From contig CM060853.1 of the NCBI GenBank assembly GCA_030737835.1, positions 17,046,895 to 17,110,894 on the forward strand: DNA of 64,000 nucleotides, in the 5' to 3' direction. Source of the stretch: Acorus gramineus. Taxonomy: Eukaryota; Streptophyta; Magnoliopsida; Acorales; Acoraceae. This document shows, in pieces, positions 33,064 through 46,053 of the stretch (position 1 is the first letter of the stretch; the number at the start of each line of letters is the position of its first letter). The translations under genes were made by a program, and so were the position numbers. Under the pieces are notes generated by a model. That model worked only from the letters and a program-made list of their open reading frames with translations, did no database searches and had not been told where the DNA came from.

Positions 33064-35060
33064 GGGTTCAGGTTGATCTAATGCTAGCAAGCCAGGAGCC
33101 CTCTTCATCTTAAACACCACCACTTTCCTCTACCAGTGCCAAACATTTACCACCTGTTTGGGGTCCAACATACCCTGATTTGGATGGATTGATATTATAG
33201 GATATATAACTATTTCAATTGTATATTTCTTATTCAACCATTATTATTTTTGTCTATAATATTTTTGTGTTGTATAAAACACGGATAGATTATTCTTGCC
33301 CCTTTTAGAATAATTATCAAATCATATTCTAATTCATCCGAGCATCTATTGAGTTTTTTTTTTTAAAATCTTATATGTGACCCATATTCTACGAGTCTGG
33401 ATCCAGTCAGGTCTGGTACCATTATTATCGAATTGCATGGTTTATGAATCATACTACATAAATCGAATTGCACAAAAAATGACACTGTATCCAATAATTA
33501 GTTGTGTAATTTCATTCATAAGTTTTATAGTTCGATTTAAAAGCTGAGAAGTTGAAGTTAGTCGTGACTCCTGTTCTACACGCCAAAACAGGGACTAAAG
33601 GTTCAAAAATAAAAGTTCATTCAGTTTCACTTTTATTATATGTATCCTTATATAATGTAGCACAGTCCTTCAAGGGGTTAAATATCAGGCTAAAAATGAA
33701 AGTGGGTGTAATATAGCCCAATTTGAAATTTAAGACCATGATTTAGTGCAAAGGGTTTCATGAATCATGATCACTAACCGGAAATTTTAAAAAATAAAAA
33801 TAAAAAGACTTGATGGATGCAAGTTGAGAACAACAGAAACGCAGCTTCATGATTGAAATAGCTAATCCTCATTGGAATCCATTATTATGCAATTTCTGCT
33901 TTTCCAAAGCCTATCTTCTTAAAACCTCGTTTCAGAAAACATTTTTGTGTCTGTGTAACTTTTATTTAATCATAAGTAATCAATGTAGTTCTAGCTTTTG
34001 AATAATAAAAAAAAAACTATTTAATTATAAAAGATAGTTTTTCAAGTATGTTACAGTGTTTCCTCATAAACTATTTTTAAAAACTGATTCAAGTGAAAAA
34101 TCTGTCTTGATATTCGTCTTCAAACGCTATCTTAATAAACATGAAACAAGACAACAATCTTTCTCATAAAACATGACCCAATGTCTAGGTTTCCCAGGAC
34201 AAAGTCTTTGTTCAAGACTGGTCCTTTCTGTTTGTGGAATGGGAAGTAGCAATCTATGATGTCTTGACTCTGATAATTATAGCAAAAAAATAAAAATTTA
34301 TACAAGATTCAAAAGGGTCAAATAAAATACAAAGAAAAAAAGACACAATGGGGTCAGATGGGTCAGGGCCACGTCCGAGCCGCGATGGTGTTCTTATCTG
34401 TTATGAGGGTCCATCACCCACGTCAATTAAATGCCAATCTGACTAGGCTTGATTTTCTTTTTTTTGTTTTGTTATTAAAGGAGTGATGATGATTCTTTTT
34501 TTTTTTTGTGACAGATTCAGATTCCTTTTTTTTTTTTTTTGTCAGATTCAGATTTGGCTTTCCATTGATGGAAAGGTGTGAAATATGTCATAGTGGAAAC
34601 ATTACTTTCACACGAAAGTGTTAAATAAACAGAGACAAAAAAAAAATCATATTATATACTATATGAAGTGACATTATATTAGCAATCACCCCCCTGGACC
34701 AAGAATAGTATGATTTTCAAGTTTGATTTTAGGCCTATTTGCATTGGTGGTGAAAAAATCGTAAAAACATACCTTAAGATCAAAATGATTTTGCCGCTTT
34801 CATGGTGGCACTGCTCCCCACCTCATGCACGTGCCATTTTTGTCAGCGTTTGAGAAGTCTTGAAAATAATATTTTTCCACCATAACGTCCCCACTGATCC
34901 AAAATGACCCTTAAATTAAAACCATAGCATGTTGTGGTTTAATACTTTACGACTATGATGTTTAATGAACCTTATATTTACTATTAAAATCTTACTAGAA
35001 TAAGGTGGAACAATCACGCGTGTCCATTCTATGCACCTCAGGTAGAAAAATAATAATGTC
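33064..35060. other. Intergenic, no gene recognised
   Basis: AT-rich DNA with poly-T/poly-A tracts near 34495-34545, where GACAGATTCAGATT is repeated. No ORF or RNA gene could be supported. Confidence 0.4.
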
Positions 35061-35074
35061 TCTCACCATTTTTT

Positions 35075-35525
35075 TTTTTCAATAAGAAAATGGTAGGCAT
35101 ATTCCCGTGTATTAGAAGAAATATGCCCAACTTACATTAAAAAAAATAAAATAAAAATAAAAAGATACATAAGGCGGTGGCCCATAGTAAAAGAATAGTC
35201 TACCGGACGGGACACCTCCCCATCCGTCTTCCAATTATCCTTGAATGACTAAACACCCCCCCCCCCTTACCATTTCAAACGACACGGCCCCGTGCAAAGT
35301 CTACCCCAATCATGAATAAAATGCAAAGCCGATTCCCATATATTCTTAACATACGTGATATAACAGTTAAAAGCTACATTGTTTCATTCCAGCCAAATAG
35401 ACCACACAACGGCTGTGACAAAACTCTATGAGGCTTTGACTTGAATGCTCCGATCGTTTGGCCTCCCACAACCCCTCAATGGACGAAAAGTCCGATTGCA
35501 TTCCGAAATCCAGTCCCTCAACTTT
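35075..35525 (-). mobile_element. LINE 3' remnant
   Basis: In minus orientation, broken frames give VVYLAGMKQCSF-like sequence, then YITYVKNIWES and FIHDWGRLC. The same ENIWE..DWG block is found in the remnant at 2940-3400. The element ends at a poly-T tract (35070-35082, the poly-A tail in reverse). A C10 run lies at 35258-35267. Decayed; no target duplication found. Confidence 0.6.
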
Positions 35526-37400
35526 TTTTTTAGGCCCTGTGAACGAGGCATATTCATACTATATGGATAGAAAAGTTATGATCTCTCAACAAGTTGATAT
35601 TCACAAAAGTATCTATTATTAAATTAGTCATTGATAATTTGATTCGTAAACATAGTAGAAAGGACGAATTAAAAAGGTCAGGCTTTGGAATATTTCCCGA
35701 ACAAGTATATTATGATACTAGCCTCACATGTGGTCTTATTTGTGATAGTTTTGATGTTGAGGATTAATTTTGATAAGCGAGCATGACTTGATTTGGATTA
35801 ATCAAGGTCTAGGAGTAACAATTTCAAGGTATTGGGATTTTTATTTTATGGTTGTATGTGCTACACGTGTTTTATGTATTTGACTATGTTATATTTGGAC
35901 AAATGACAATGTTGTGCATCTCAATAGAATCTAGTAATTGCAGAGAATTTTCTAACAAGGTGACAACCTAATATTTTTAACACTTTGACATTATGACAAT
36001 TTTTCATGATTTTTATGTTTAACACTTGACATTGTGACAATTTTCCCTATTTTTGTCAGTATCCTCTATTTGCTGGAGGGTGGATCCTGTCTATATATAG
36101 TTATCCATATTTTTGGACTACTTTGACATCATTATGTATATACAAAATACAATTAGTTCACAATAACAAAATTGAGCTTATTTTTAAGTTGTACATCCAG
36201 CACAGTAATCTATCTTTTCAAAATTGATTACATTTGGTGAGCCTTCCACGTCAAGAACCCCAAATCTGACTAGACCAAACCATTTTTTTAATTCCAGTTT
36301 GACAATTCTATCTCTCCAAGTGGTCCTTTCATAAGTCTCATATAAAACATGCCAAACAATTCACAGCTAACAGTGGCTTTATGTGTGACTATTATTGTTA
36401 ATTAATATTCCTTCAAGGTTATGGATTTTCCCTCATCACATGCTTGCCATCTTAAAATCACTTTGGATTCCCTTTTTTTGTTTGGTGATTGGAATAAATG
36501 GTTGAGGAGAACCGACTCCGATTTGCAGGTAAATCTAATCCATTTTGGATGTGGAAAATAGAGGTCCACATGACACCACTATTTATATCCTTTTATAAGG
36601 TAGGTCTAACAGTACTTCATGTCAGATGAACAAAAAAAATATTACAATAAAATTTTCTTCATTGGAATGTGGATAAGGTGAAAATTTCACTTGCTCCACA
36701 ACAACCACTGGAATGGACTCCCGATAAATTTAGATTGGAGAATGTGTTCTCTTTTAAATTCTTCAATCAACATGTTTTATTAATTTTTTGTGATGTGAAT
36801 GTATAAATGAAAACATATACTCGCAATCATTGAATTAGTACTTTTTGTTTTTTTTTTTGAGAGCCTAAAAATGACAGCTTATAATGGAATTAAATTTTTT
36901 TTGAATGTGTGGATGAAAATATATACTGGAAATAATTGAGTTAGTACTTTTTGTATTTTTCTTGAGAGCTTAAAATATGACAGCTTATAATGGAATTAAA
37001 ACCCTGTAAAACTTATTCAACTTATCACAATTGAAAAATGCTGTGTCTGGTCTCGAGCAGCCCTTTTCAATCTTTCTTTAAATATACATTTTTCTATTAA
37101 AGTAATAGCATAATTTATACTACAAAATAGATAGACTGAGAGTGCATCAATGCTCATGTTCATCATAGTAATCACCCAAACAAAACAAGAGAAGAAGATT
37201 TAACAAATAGTGCTCAAAAGCAGTAAATAAATTTTTTTTTTATTGAAAATCAAAGCTTCCCATTCAGAAGGAATCAGCCAACAACATGAATAATTCAACC
37301 ACACTCTCATATCTAATCCCAGGATTCCCAATTCCCATTAAAAGAAGAAGAAGAAAGAACCACAACCCTCAAGCCTCATCAAGGAAAAAAATAGAATTTG
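35526..37400. other. Intergenic with a ~110-bp tandem duplication at 36784-37000
   Basis: The duplicated unit carries ATGAAAA.ATATACT, TTAGTACTTTTTGT and GACAGCTTATAATGGAATTAAA, at 36784-36893 and 36894-37000. The remainder shows nothing recognisable as a gene. Downstream of 37200 lies the 3' side of the thioredoxin gene. Confidence 0.55.
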
Positions 37401-37504
37401 AGGGCTTACACAACAAAATCAAATGAGGATTATGCACATGAATCCCAAACAATAACTAAAAAGTAATGATCCAAAACTAAATTATTCCCAAAATTTGAAT
37501 GCCA

Positions 37505-38818
37505 TCACTGGGCAAACACAAGGTTGTCTTCATCAGCTCCGAATAAGCTATCCATTTTGGCAGAGTAACTGAACCTGACTTCCCTATTTGAAGCTAGATT
37601 CAACAGCTCTTGCTCCTCTAGACCTTTAGCTGGTCCGAGACCGGATTGCTCCGTTCCATGCTTCGCCAATGCATCCTTGAATTTCTTGATCTGGATACCA
37701 CACACACAACCTTTTAGACCACCCTCAATTTTGTTAACTTGTAACTTGAAATAGCATAAGATCATCAGTGCAGTGCTGGATCTCATCAATTCTTGTCAAT
37801 TTGCAACAAAAGACTGATACCTGTTGTATCATACGTGTGGGATTGATAATAACTGATGAGATCCAGGCTCTATGAGCAGTCACTTACAGTTGCATTGGTA
37901 CAGCTGAAGCTACAAACGCGACCTTGTGCGCCTCTATAGAATCGAAAGAATGGCAACACATGGATGTTTAGGCTTTGACACATCGCCTTCTGTTCTTCGT
38001 AATTGACTTTGAGGAACAACGCGTTTGGATTTGACTCCGCAAACTGACAGACCTGCATTCACCAAGGAATCATTAGAATTCCCCATGTAAAAATACAATT
38101 TCAATATACACAGAAGATTGATGAAAACTTTGATTACCTTGGGATGCAAGGCTTTGCAACCTCCACAACCAGGGGAGTAGAAATCGACGATGACAAGCCG
38201 ATCTCCGGCGTTCGAAAGCGAATCTACGAGTTCTTGAGCAGAATTGACTTCAACCATGTTTGGTTTGGAGATTTTCTCCCACCAACGCATGGATCTGGCT
38301 ATGCAGATCGATGACTTCACCTGACAAATTGAAACTTTTTATTAGGCATTGAATTGAACAAAGCATTACAAATATGTACAAACTTACAACAAATTAACAA
38401 TAATAGATCTTATGAAACATATAAACATAAGATTTACAAAAACTGTTTAGAAGGTCACGGGTTTATAATAAAAACAGAACAATAAAAGGGCCCCTTTTAA
38501 AGCTGCAAAACCTGAATTAAATGGAATCAAAACATAAAAAAAGGCAACCCAAGAGAGATAGAGAGAGAATCTCACATGAACAGAGGAGGTTTTCGGATTC
38601 CACCCATTCGAGCTGCTCTGCTGCTCTTCAAGGACCAACTTTGTCCCTTTCAGTCCCGTCTCCGAGAGATCAACCGTCCCTTCCGACGATCTCTCAGTCC
38701 GAAAAGAAACAGAGGAAGAGGAGGACCCAGAGACCCTCGTAGCCGTCGTCTTCCTCTCCTTCGACTCGACCTCCGTCGAACCCAAAACACAGAACCTACT
38801 CTTCAACAAACCCGCCAT
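37505..38818 (-). CDS. Atypical Cys/His-rich thioredoxin (ACHT4/5 type), chloroplast
   Basis: A plastid thioredoxin of the ACHT group (thioredoxin-like 1), which passes oxidising equivalents from 2-Cys peroxiredoxin to targets; in Arabidopsis ACHT4 acts on ADP-glucose pyrophosphorylase. Four exons, on the minus strand: 38818-38576, 38320-38138, 38052-37888 and 37690-37505, all GT-AG and in phase 0, giving 258 residues. The first ~80 residues are Ser/Thr/Arg-rich, fitting a transit peptide. The thioredoxin fold follows, with the non-canonical active site CGGC (133-136, in SPGCGGCKALHPK) instead of WCGPC. Further Cys are in AMCQSL and VCSFSCTNAT, and the cis-proline is in HVLPFFRFYRG. The C-terminal GLGPAKGLEE extension is typical of ACHT4/5. 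A (GA)n tract lies upstream at about 39150-39170. ACHT4 versus ACHT5 cannot be decided here. Confidence 0.93.
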
Positions 38819-39634
38819 GGCTTAAAACAACCAACACCCACCTCGCAAAATCTCACCTTTCTCACAAAAATCCCACCTTTCACAAAAATCTCGAACACCC
38901 AACAAAAACCCAATTGGATTTTCACACAAAAACTCGATTTTGGGTCTGAAAAAACAGGCTTCAAAACCACAAAAGAAACAGAGACCCAGTCAAGACAAAC
39001 ACAGAAGAGAAGCTAAGCTGAAGAGAAAGGAGAGAAGAAGATGAAACGGAATCGAGAGGGGCGTAAAAATAGAGGGAGGGAGAGTGGGTCCACTGAGAAC
39101 CGGTTTTTAAGCTTTATTATTCGATTTGAATGAAAACAACGAATCCAATGCGAGAGAGAGAGAGAGAGATTTATGAGGCGTTTGTGGATAAAATGAAAAG
39201 AAGATAAAGACGTAGTCGGGTTTTTTTTTTTTTGTTTTGTTTTCGTACCTTGTCACACATGAATGCGAGACAAATGTGGTCTCCCATTTTATCTAGATGA
39301 TCCTGGCCGTCCATCAAGAGGGATAGAAGTGGATTTAACCGTCCGTTTTGGGTTTGCTTTATCCGGTTTCCACTTCTCAAGGGTATTGCCCTATTGGATT
39401 GGATTAAAAAGTTTTATACTATCCACCTTGGAATGTGTAGGATTTGACTTGTGATGTCGTCAGCCCTAATTTTTTTTTTTTTTTGGTGTATTTGGTTGAT
39501 TATATATATACAAATATGTAGTTGGTTCAATTATATACTACCAATTGGCAATTATAAAGTATGGTAACAGTGCAATAAATATCTTCTCTACGCGCTTTGA
39601 GTGGATGGATTAAATCAGATAAATGTTGTTGTGG

Positions 39635-41281
39635 GATAGACATTTATTCTACAAAGTATATATATGTCCCTGCTACATTTTTAACGTATAGGGTATGCCA
39701 ACATTTTCTAATATTACCGATGGTTCCATGTAGGGTAAGTCAAAATATCCAGGTTGGTTATGTTATTTTGCGTTTAATTATAAATATAAATATAAACCAA
39801 GATTTTATGATGCATGGATAGATTCTTCCGATCCATTTTGCATTGGCATTGGTGCAATATTGCTCGTTTGTCCTAACATAGTTATAGAATTTTTAAAAAT
39901 TGTTACATCTAATATTATTTTTAGTCTAATTTTACGTTTTACCCATTTATTTGAAACCATATATATATATATATGTATTTATATAAAAATTATGTATTTT
40001 TTAAATTGTACTTTCAACAAAAATGCATATGATATAGAAGTTAAAATTAAGCCTAAAAAAAAGGTTGTATCAAAACCCAAGATTTTATATACACAATTTT
40101 TATGTTCTTAATATGTCTTGTCTTAAATGGTTACTGTAAATAATTCTGTAGTTATAACACGCACCTAATCCTTTATACTTATGATGAAATTGGATTCATG
40201 TAAATAATAATTCATTACACCAAACAAACATCTGATTTAATATTCATTTTCTCAAAAAAAATTGATCCATGTAGTAAGATTTTAATTACTTAAAACCAAA
40301 CGCAACCTTTAAAAAAAAAACTTCAAGATCAAGGTATCCGGATTCTAATCTTGTATCCTTTTCAAGGTAAACATAACATTCAGTCAACAACTGCCATATC
40401 TATCATTCAGTGTGGTAACCCACCTCCAATCAATTCAAATCCTTTGCACCAGCTATGACTTTAGATAGACATTTATTCTACAAAGTATATATATGTCCCT
40501 GCTACATTTTTAACGTATAGGGTATGCCAACATTTTCTAATATTACCGATGGTTCCATGTAGAGTAAGTCAAAATATCCAGGTTGGTTATGTTATTTTGC
40601 GTTTAATTATAAATATAAATATAAACCAAGATTTTATGATGCATGGATAGATTCTTCCCATCCATTTGGCATTGGTATTGGTGCAATAATGCTCATTTGT
40701 CCAAACATAGCTATAGGATTTAAAAAAAATGTTACATCTCATATTATTTTTAGTCTAATTTTACGTTTTACCCATTTGTTTGAAACTATATATATATATG
40801 AAAATTATGTATTTTTTTTAATTGTACTTTCAACAAAAATGCATATGATATAGAAGTTAAAATTAAGCCTAAAAAAAAGGTTGTATCAAAACCCAAGATT
40901 TTATATACACAATTTTTATGTTCTTAATATGTCTTATCCTAAATGGTTACGGTAAATAATTCTGTAGTTATAACACGCACCTAATCCTTTATACGTATGA
41001 TGAAATTGGATCCATGTAAAAAATAATTCATTACACCAAACAAACATATGATTTAATATTCATTTTCTCAAAAAAAATTGATCCATGTAGTAAGATTTTA
41101 ATTACTTAAAACCAAACGCAACCTTAAAAAAAAAACTTCAAGATCAAGGTATCTAGATTCTAATCTTGTATCCTTTTCAAGGTAAACATAACATTCAGTC
41201 AACAACTGCCATATCTATCATTCAGTGTGGTAACCCACCTCCAATCAATTCAAATCCTTTGCACCAGCTATGACTTTAGAT
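39635..41281. repeat. Recent 829-bp tandem duplication
   Basis: Copy 1 is 39635-40463 and copy 2 is 40464-41281. Both start GATAGACATTTATTCTAC and end CAGCTATGACTTTAGATA. They differ by scattered substitutions, a few 1-2-base indels and a shortened (TA)n in copy 2. There is no TG..CA end, gene or tRNA-like primer site, so this is a simple segmental tandem duplication. No coding function is seen. Confidence 0.9.
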
Positions 41282-43200
41282 ATTTTGCCCAAAATTTTGA
41301 TTGGCTCTCTTGTGACCAAGAACCAATTAAACTCAAATGAACCTATTAATATCTTTGCATTTTTAACCAACTCTTATATATATTTAGATACATTCACCAG
41401 TTTCACTTGTACATCACCCAGAGAGAGAGAGAGAGAAAAAAAAAATTTCAAATACATAGACAACTATTGGCTGGTACAGTTTGGAAGACAGAGACAGAGT
41501 GCATGTTGTTGGATAAGTTTTTTTATTTTTTATTATTTTGGCAGTAATTCAGCCTATGGTATTGGGACTAGTAAGCATATATAAAGGGCAGCCCATTGGT
41601 TTTAGTAGTCATGCATTCTTTCTTTATTTAATATGGTGAAGAGATAGCCCATGGTTTCTATTTTGTGGTGATGTATTGCAGTATCAGTAGTTGTCCACAA
41701 TCCAATGATATCCTGCATATGAAACAAGACAATAATAAGATAGCGCATCCATGGTTGAATGGTACTCAAAGTATGACATTATCAAGTAGGCCTTTATCTG
41801 AACAACAGATTTTATAAATGACATCAAGTGGGTGACATGTGGTCCAATGGGCACAGGATCCCATCAGCTCTATTCATATTTTAACGGACTGATATATGTC
41901 ATCTTACATGTTTAACATGTGAAGTTTATGATAATTTTAATCTTACGTATATTCATTATTATTAGAAAGTGACAAGTTGTGATAAAATTCAATGATGATT
42001 AGATTTGTTGATAAGTCAACATTAAGAAATAGAAACTTAATGAGAAAGTTCCGCATACCAAACTTTAAAATTTTATTATTATTCATTTTTGTAATTGAGA
42101 TTAGAGAATAAAGAATTCCGAGCTCTCAAACTCTTCATCGAAGATGGGGAAAAGTATCTCAATGGATTGTAGAGATCCCTACACAAGGTTCCCTTTTTAA
42201 CTGAGGTGGTCCATCGGCGGGTAAAATTATAATATATATATATAAATTGCAGGGCTAAACTTTTATAAAATGAGGTCACTCATGGGAGATAAAGTGCTAC
42301 ATTTAGAAATTAAAATAGTAATTCAAGGGTTAAAGTATTACTTGCATTAATGATAGAAATCTTAGATATTTTGGTCTTTTCATTAATCAATAATCACTCA
42401 ATAGGTGTGATTACCTAAAAAAAAAAATTGCCAGCCATATTGAGGTTGAACAAAATAAGTTATAACCAATCATTACTAAAATATAACTCCATAATTTTTT
42501 AGAGTTTTAATTAATTAAAAAAAAACATCTCTTTTCTTGTGCCATCCTCAGCATTTTCTTTAGAGTCTAAATTCTCTATGTGACCATCACGGTCCACGAA
42601 GCATCTATATATAGTTCAATGAGTTTACTGTATAAGGAATTCAAAAACAACCTCATGCATGAAAATGTGATTGACTTTGATATCATTTTTTTTAAAAAAA
42701 AAAACTATTGCATACACATTGTAAATCTCTCTCCTATCTAGGTGACGTCCTCTAGTTGATAAATAACTCTAATTTCACATGTGTTTCTTTGTTTTACGAG
42801 GAGATTATAAATTTATAAAAGACAGAACCAAAAAATTTGAGCTGCTAAAGTTACCTTAAAAAATTCACACATCTTTCCATGTATAGTATATATGTAGAGA
42901 GGAGACTCATTTGTTTGAATATCGAAGTCTTTGTAATGTATGTATAACTAGCTATGCAACGTAGGCATGACTCTCTCTCTCTCTGCATAAATAAAAGATA
43001 ATGAAGTGGTTGGGAAATTAAAAACACGCATGCCATGTGAGCTTGATGAGCATGTTCGAGTGGTTGGATTTTTTTTTTCTTTTCTTTCTTTCTTTTGGGG
43101 TGTCTAACAAATTAAAGCGGCTGAGTTTCTTGATTAAATTCCAAGAGCTGGACTTCACGTGGCATGACTTTCAAACAGATAAAAGACAAAAGAGCTTTGG
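41282..43200. other. Intergenic, no gene recognised
   Basis: AT-rich sequence with simple repeats (GA at 41420-41440; CT at 42970-42985). Open frames here are short and lack recognisable domains. Confidence 0.4.
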
Positions 43201-43224
43201 TGTTTTTTTTTTATTATTATTATT

Positions 43225-43435
43225 ATTAAAAAAAAAGATATTTACTATTATTAAAGACAGAAACATTTGGGGGGAGAATACATGAAAAAAGAAAAAGGAG
43301 TAAGAAAAACAAACAAGAAAAGATCCCTTAGAAGAGGTATTTAAACCGAGAAAGAAGTGACAGACCATTACTCCGTGACACAAATGCGCCAATGATATAA
43401 ATGCGTCCGTTTCTAAATTCACACCATCCTTTTTC
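43225..43435 (-). mobile_element. LINE 3' fragment
   Basis: CACAAATGCG, TACTCCGTGA and AGAAGAGGTATTTAAACC, read in reverse, match the terminal part of the LINE remnant at 2950-3060. A poly-A/poly-T region lies at the left end. Very short and decayed. Confidence 0.5.
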
Positions 43436-44593
43436 TATAATCAATTCCAGCACCATATTTATCAATTGCATTATACACTCGTATTAACAATATATATATA
43501 TTTTATTAGAATTTTTTAAATTTTTTATAACTGATCCATACAATTTATTCATGCATATACTTTATTTTTTTATAAAAAAATATATCTCATTAAATGATGT
43601 ATATCTATTTTAAAAAATTCAAAGATATGACAGCTGAAATTAAGATTAAAAAAATGAGTTATGTAACTTTTTTCGAGACAAAAATACGTCTCTTCTATGG
43701 TTTTGAATGATTGGTTTATGGTGATTATTTGAACCGCGTAACGTGGTGTGAACCATCAACGGAGTGAGATCAGTAACCTTTTACATGTAACTATTTTCTT
43801 TAATTGTTGAGTTTTATGATTGTTATGACAATTTGGTTTTAATTGTAATATTTCACTTCAAAATTATTCTTCTTAGCCATGTAATCTTATGAAAACTTCA
43901 ATTTTAAAAGTATTTGTTGAACTAACTAATGCTGGGATATAATCCAAATTCAATCCTGAAGAAATATATCAATTTATAGTGAACTTCCACCATTAAAATA
44001 ACTACAGTTGAACATTGCATATTAGGAGGCATTTAAGAACACGGTTGGATTACCAGAAATCACACTTTGTTATTGAAATTTGATTATCGGAGCGCAAATA
44101 TTTTTTATATTTAAAAAACATCTTTGAAAAGGGATAATAATAACTCAAAGATGTGTTTTGTTACCAAGTGAAAAAAAAGAGATGTGTTTTGTTTTGAAAA
44201 ATTGATTCCCCAAAAACATCTTTTTCCACTCTTTGAAAAGTTATTTTTAAGTGACATTAAAAAGCCTAAGCTAAGTTCACTTTACTAATTATCAATGTTT
44301 GAAAACACGTTTGCATTTTTTTTTTCTTTCTGCAAAAGCAAAATTACTCAACCGTGTTTTCAAACTCTCTCTAAAAAACTCACTCATTTTTTGATTAATC
44401 ATTCAAAGCTAGGAGCTTTTGGAAACATTGTTACAGTTTTTGACTTCGTGCAAAAACAAAATCATTCAAACCGTGTTTTCAAATTACATTTGTTTTGTTG
44501 GTGATGAAAGACTTTGAGATATATTTATGGAGAAAAAAATTAAATGTCAAAGCACTATGTCTTGCAAATGCGAGGTACAAGTTCCATCCACTC

Positions 44594-45718
44594 AACTTCA
44601 CTTGCTTCATTTTTATAGAGATTGCTCTGGAATAACCTGCATACAAAAACTTTTCTTGATTCAAGGGGAGTCCATATGGAAATGCAATGTCCACTATATA
44701 GGCAGCACCCGGAAACAATCATTCACTTGTTTAGTGAAATTGAGTATACAGAGGATTGCTGGAGATTAATACCAACATATGTTCAGCCCCCTCAAATGGT
44801 ATGGAGTTTTCACTCATGGAAACAGATCTTCAATAAGGATATATCATATATGGAATGCTAGGCCAAATGCTATACACAGGTTGGTTGTTTTTTCTTGTCT
44901 TTGTTGGCAAGTATGGAAATCAAGGAATCTTTTCATTTTTAGGGGAGTTCAGGTGCCTCCCTTGATTACCACCAATAAGGCCTTGGCAATGGCAAAAGAA
45001 TGTCTTTCAAATTTACTGAAAAAAAGGACTATAGGCCCAGACTCTTCTGTGTGGAGCTTACAGGACAAACTCCAGATACCCCAAAAATAACACTTCAATG
45101 GGGTGTTTTGAAGAGGAGTGAATTTTTTTTATCTCTAACGATAGTGTTGATTTAAGTTCTCGAGGGGCAGGAACTGCGTATGTTATTGTTAGGGAGAATC
45201 CTTGGCAGAGTCTAGCCGCTGGTTGTTCAAGTAGAATGTGGTCCTCTCCAATTCGAATGGAGGTTGGGGACATCTGTATATGGGGCTTGGGTCTACAGGA
45301 AATTCATATTTGTAGTGATGCGGAGGCCATTTTATCAGTTCTTCACGGTGAAAGAATTACACCTCCACAATTACATGACACTCTTTCCCGGATTAGTTCT
45401 TTAAATCTGGGAAGAAAACGTGTATATTTTCACAAGGTCTCCAAAGATGTTGTGGCAGCACTGGAAAATGTTGCGAGATAGGCTGCGCGATCTCAGCTTT
45501 GCTTGAACACTAATGGCATGGAAAATGATCAGATGCGTAGGTGGATTATTCCCTATATACACTCTATGCATAGATGTATACAGGAGGTTAACCATACTTA
45601 CAATTTTGATGATGTGCATGGTATAAATGATGTAAATTATCTTTTTGTGAGTAGCAATGTATAAGCCTTTAAGGCCTTTACACCAAAAAAAAAAAAAAAA
45701 ACTTCACTTGCTTCATTT
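44594..45718 (+). mobile_element. 5'-truncated LINE with 19-bp target-site duplication
   Basis: A 19-bp duplication (AACTTCACTTGCTTCATTT) at 44594-44612 and 45700-45718 brackets about 1.09 kb ending in an A17 tail. In order it encodes a reverse-transcriptase zinc-binding region (LWNNLHTKTF, CPLYRQHPETIIHLFSE, CWR at about 44622-44765), a WKSRNLFIFRG segment (about 44930) and an RNase H-like domain (ICSDAEAILSVL and RWIIP, about 45300-45550). Plant L1-type LINEs with an RNase H domain have this order. Frames are interrupted by several stops and shifts, so it is dead. The intact target duplication and tail point to a fairly recent insertion. Confidence 0.88.
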
Positions 45719-45965
45719 GGCAACTCTACCGAACCTTAATTTTTCCAATTGTGGCAGATTTTGTTGGGGGTTGGAAGTTGGTTCAGGCGAAGAGAGTGTT
45801 AGTTGATGTGGGATTTTGAATATCATGGGTTAGGAACAATTTGAGCAGTTATGACTCAAAAGAGAGATCAATAATTCAAACAAAACACAGTACTTTAGTT
45901 AGTACTGCTAAAAAGCCATGCAACCTAAACATGCACTTTGATTGCTTACAAGTGATCCATCTTCA

Positions 45966-45973
45966 TATAAATA
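45966..45973 (+). promoter_or_regulatory. TATA box of the CASP gene
   Basis: TATAAATA, 81 bases upstream of the CASP ATG, with a C/T-rich stretch after it. Position and sequence fit a core promoter; the start site (about 46000) is inferred. Confidence 0.6.
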
Positions 45974-46053
45974 CAGATGTTCTGTTCCTCATCTCTTCCA
46001 AGCAAGATCACCTTCACAACACACTAGTACTTCAAACACAATTTGTTGAAACA

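Noticed and set aside
38576-39016. Plus-strand ORF of 146 residues opposite the thioredoxin gene
   Set aside because: It is the antisense shadow of thioredoxin exon 1 and its leader.
39635-41281. Two direct repeats as LTRs of a retroelement
   Set aside because: They are directly adjacent with nothing between, and lack TG..CA ends and a primer-binding site; a tandem duplication explains them.
45841-46053. Upstream N-terminal extension of the CASP frame
   Set aside because: The extension has no ATG in a sensible place, covers the TATA box, and CASPs start close to the MKGEG methionine.
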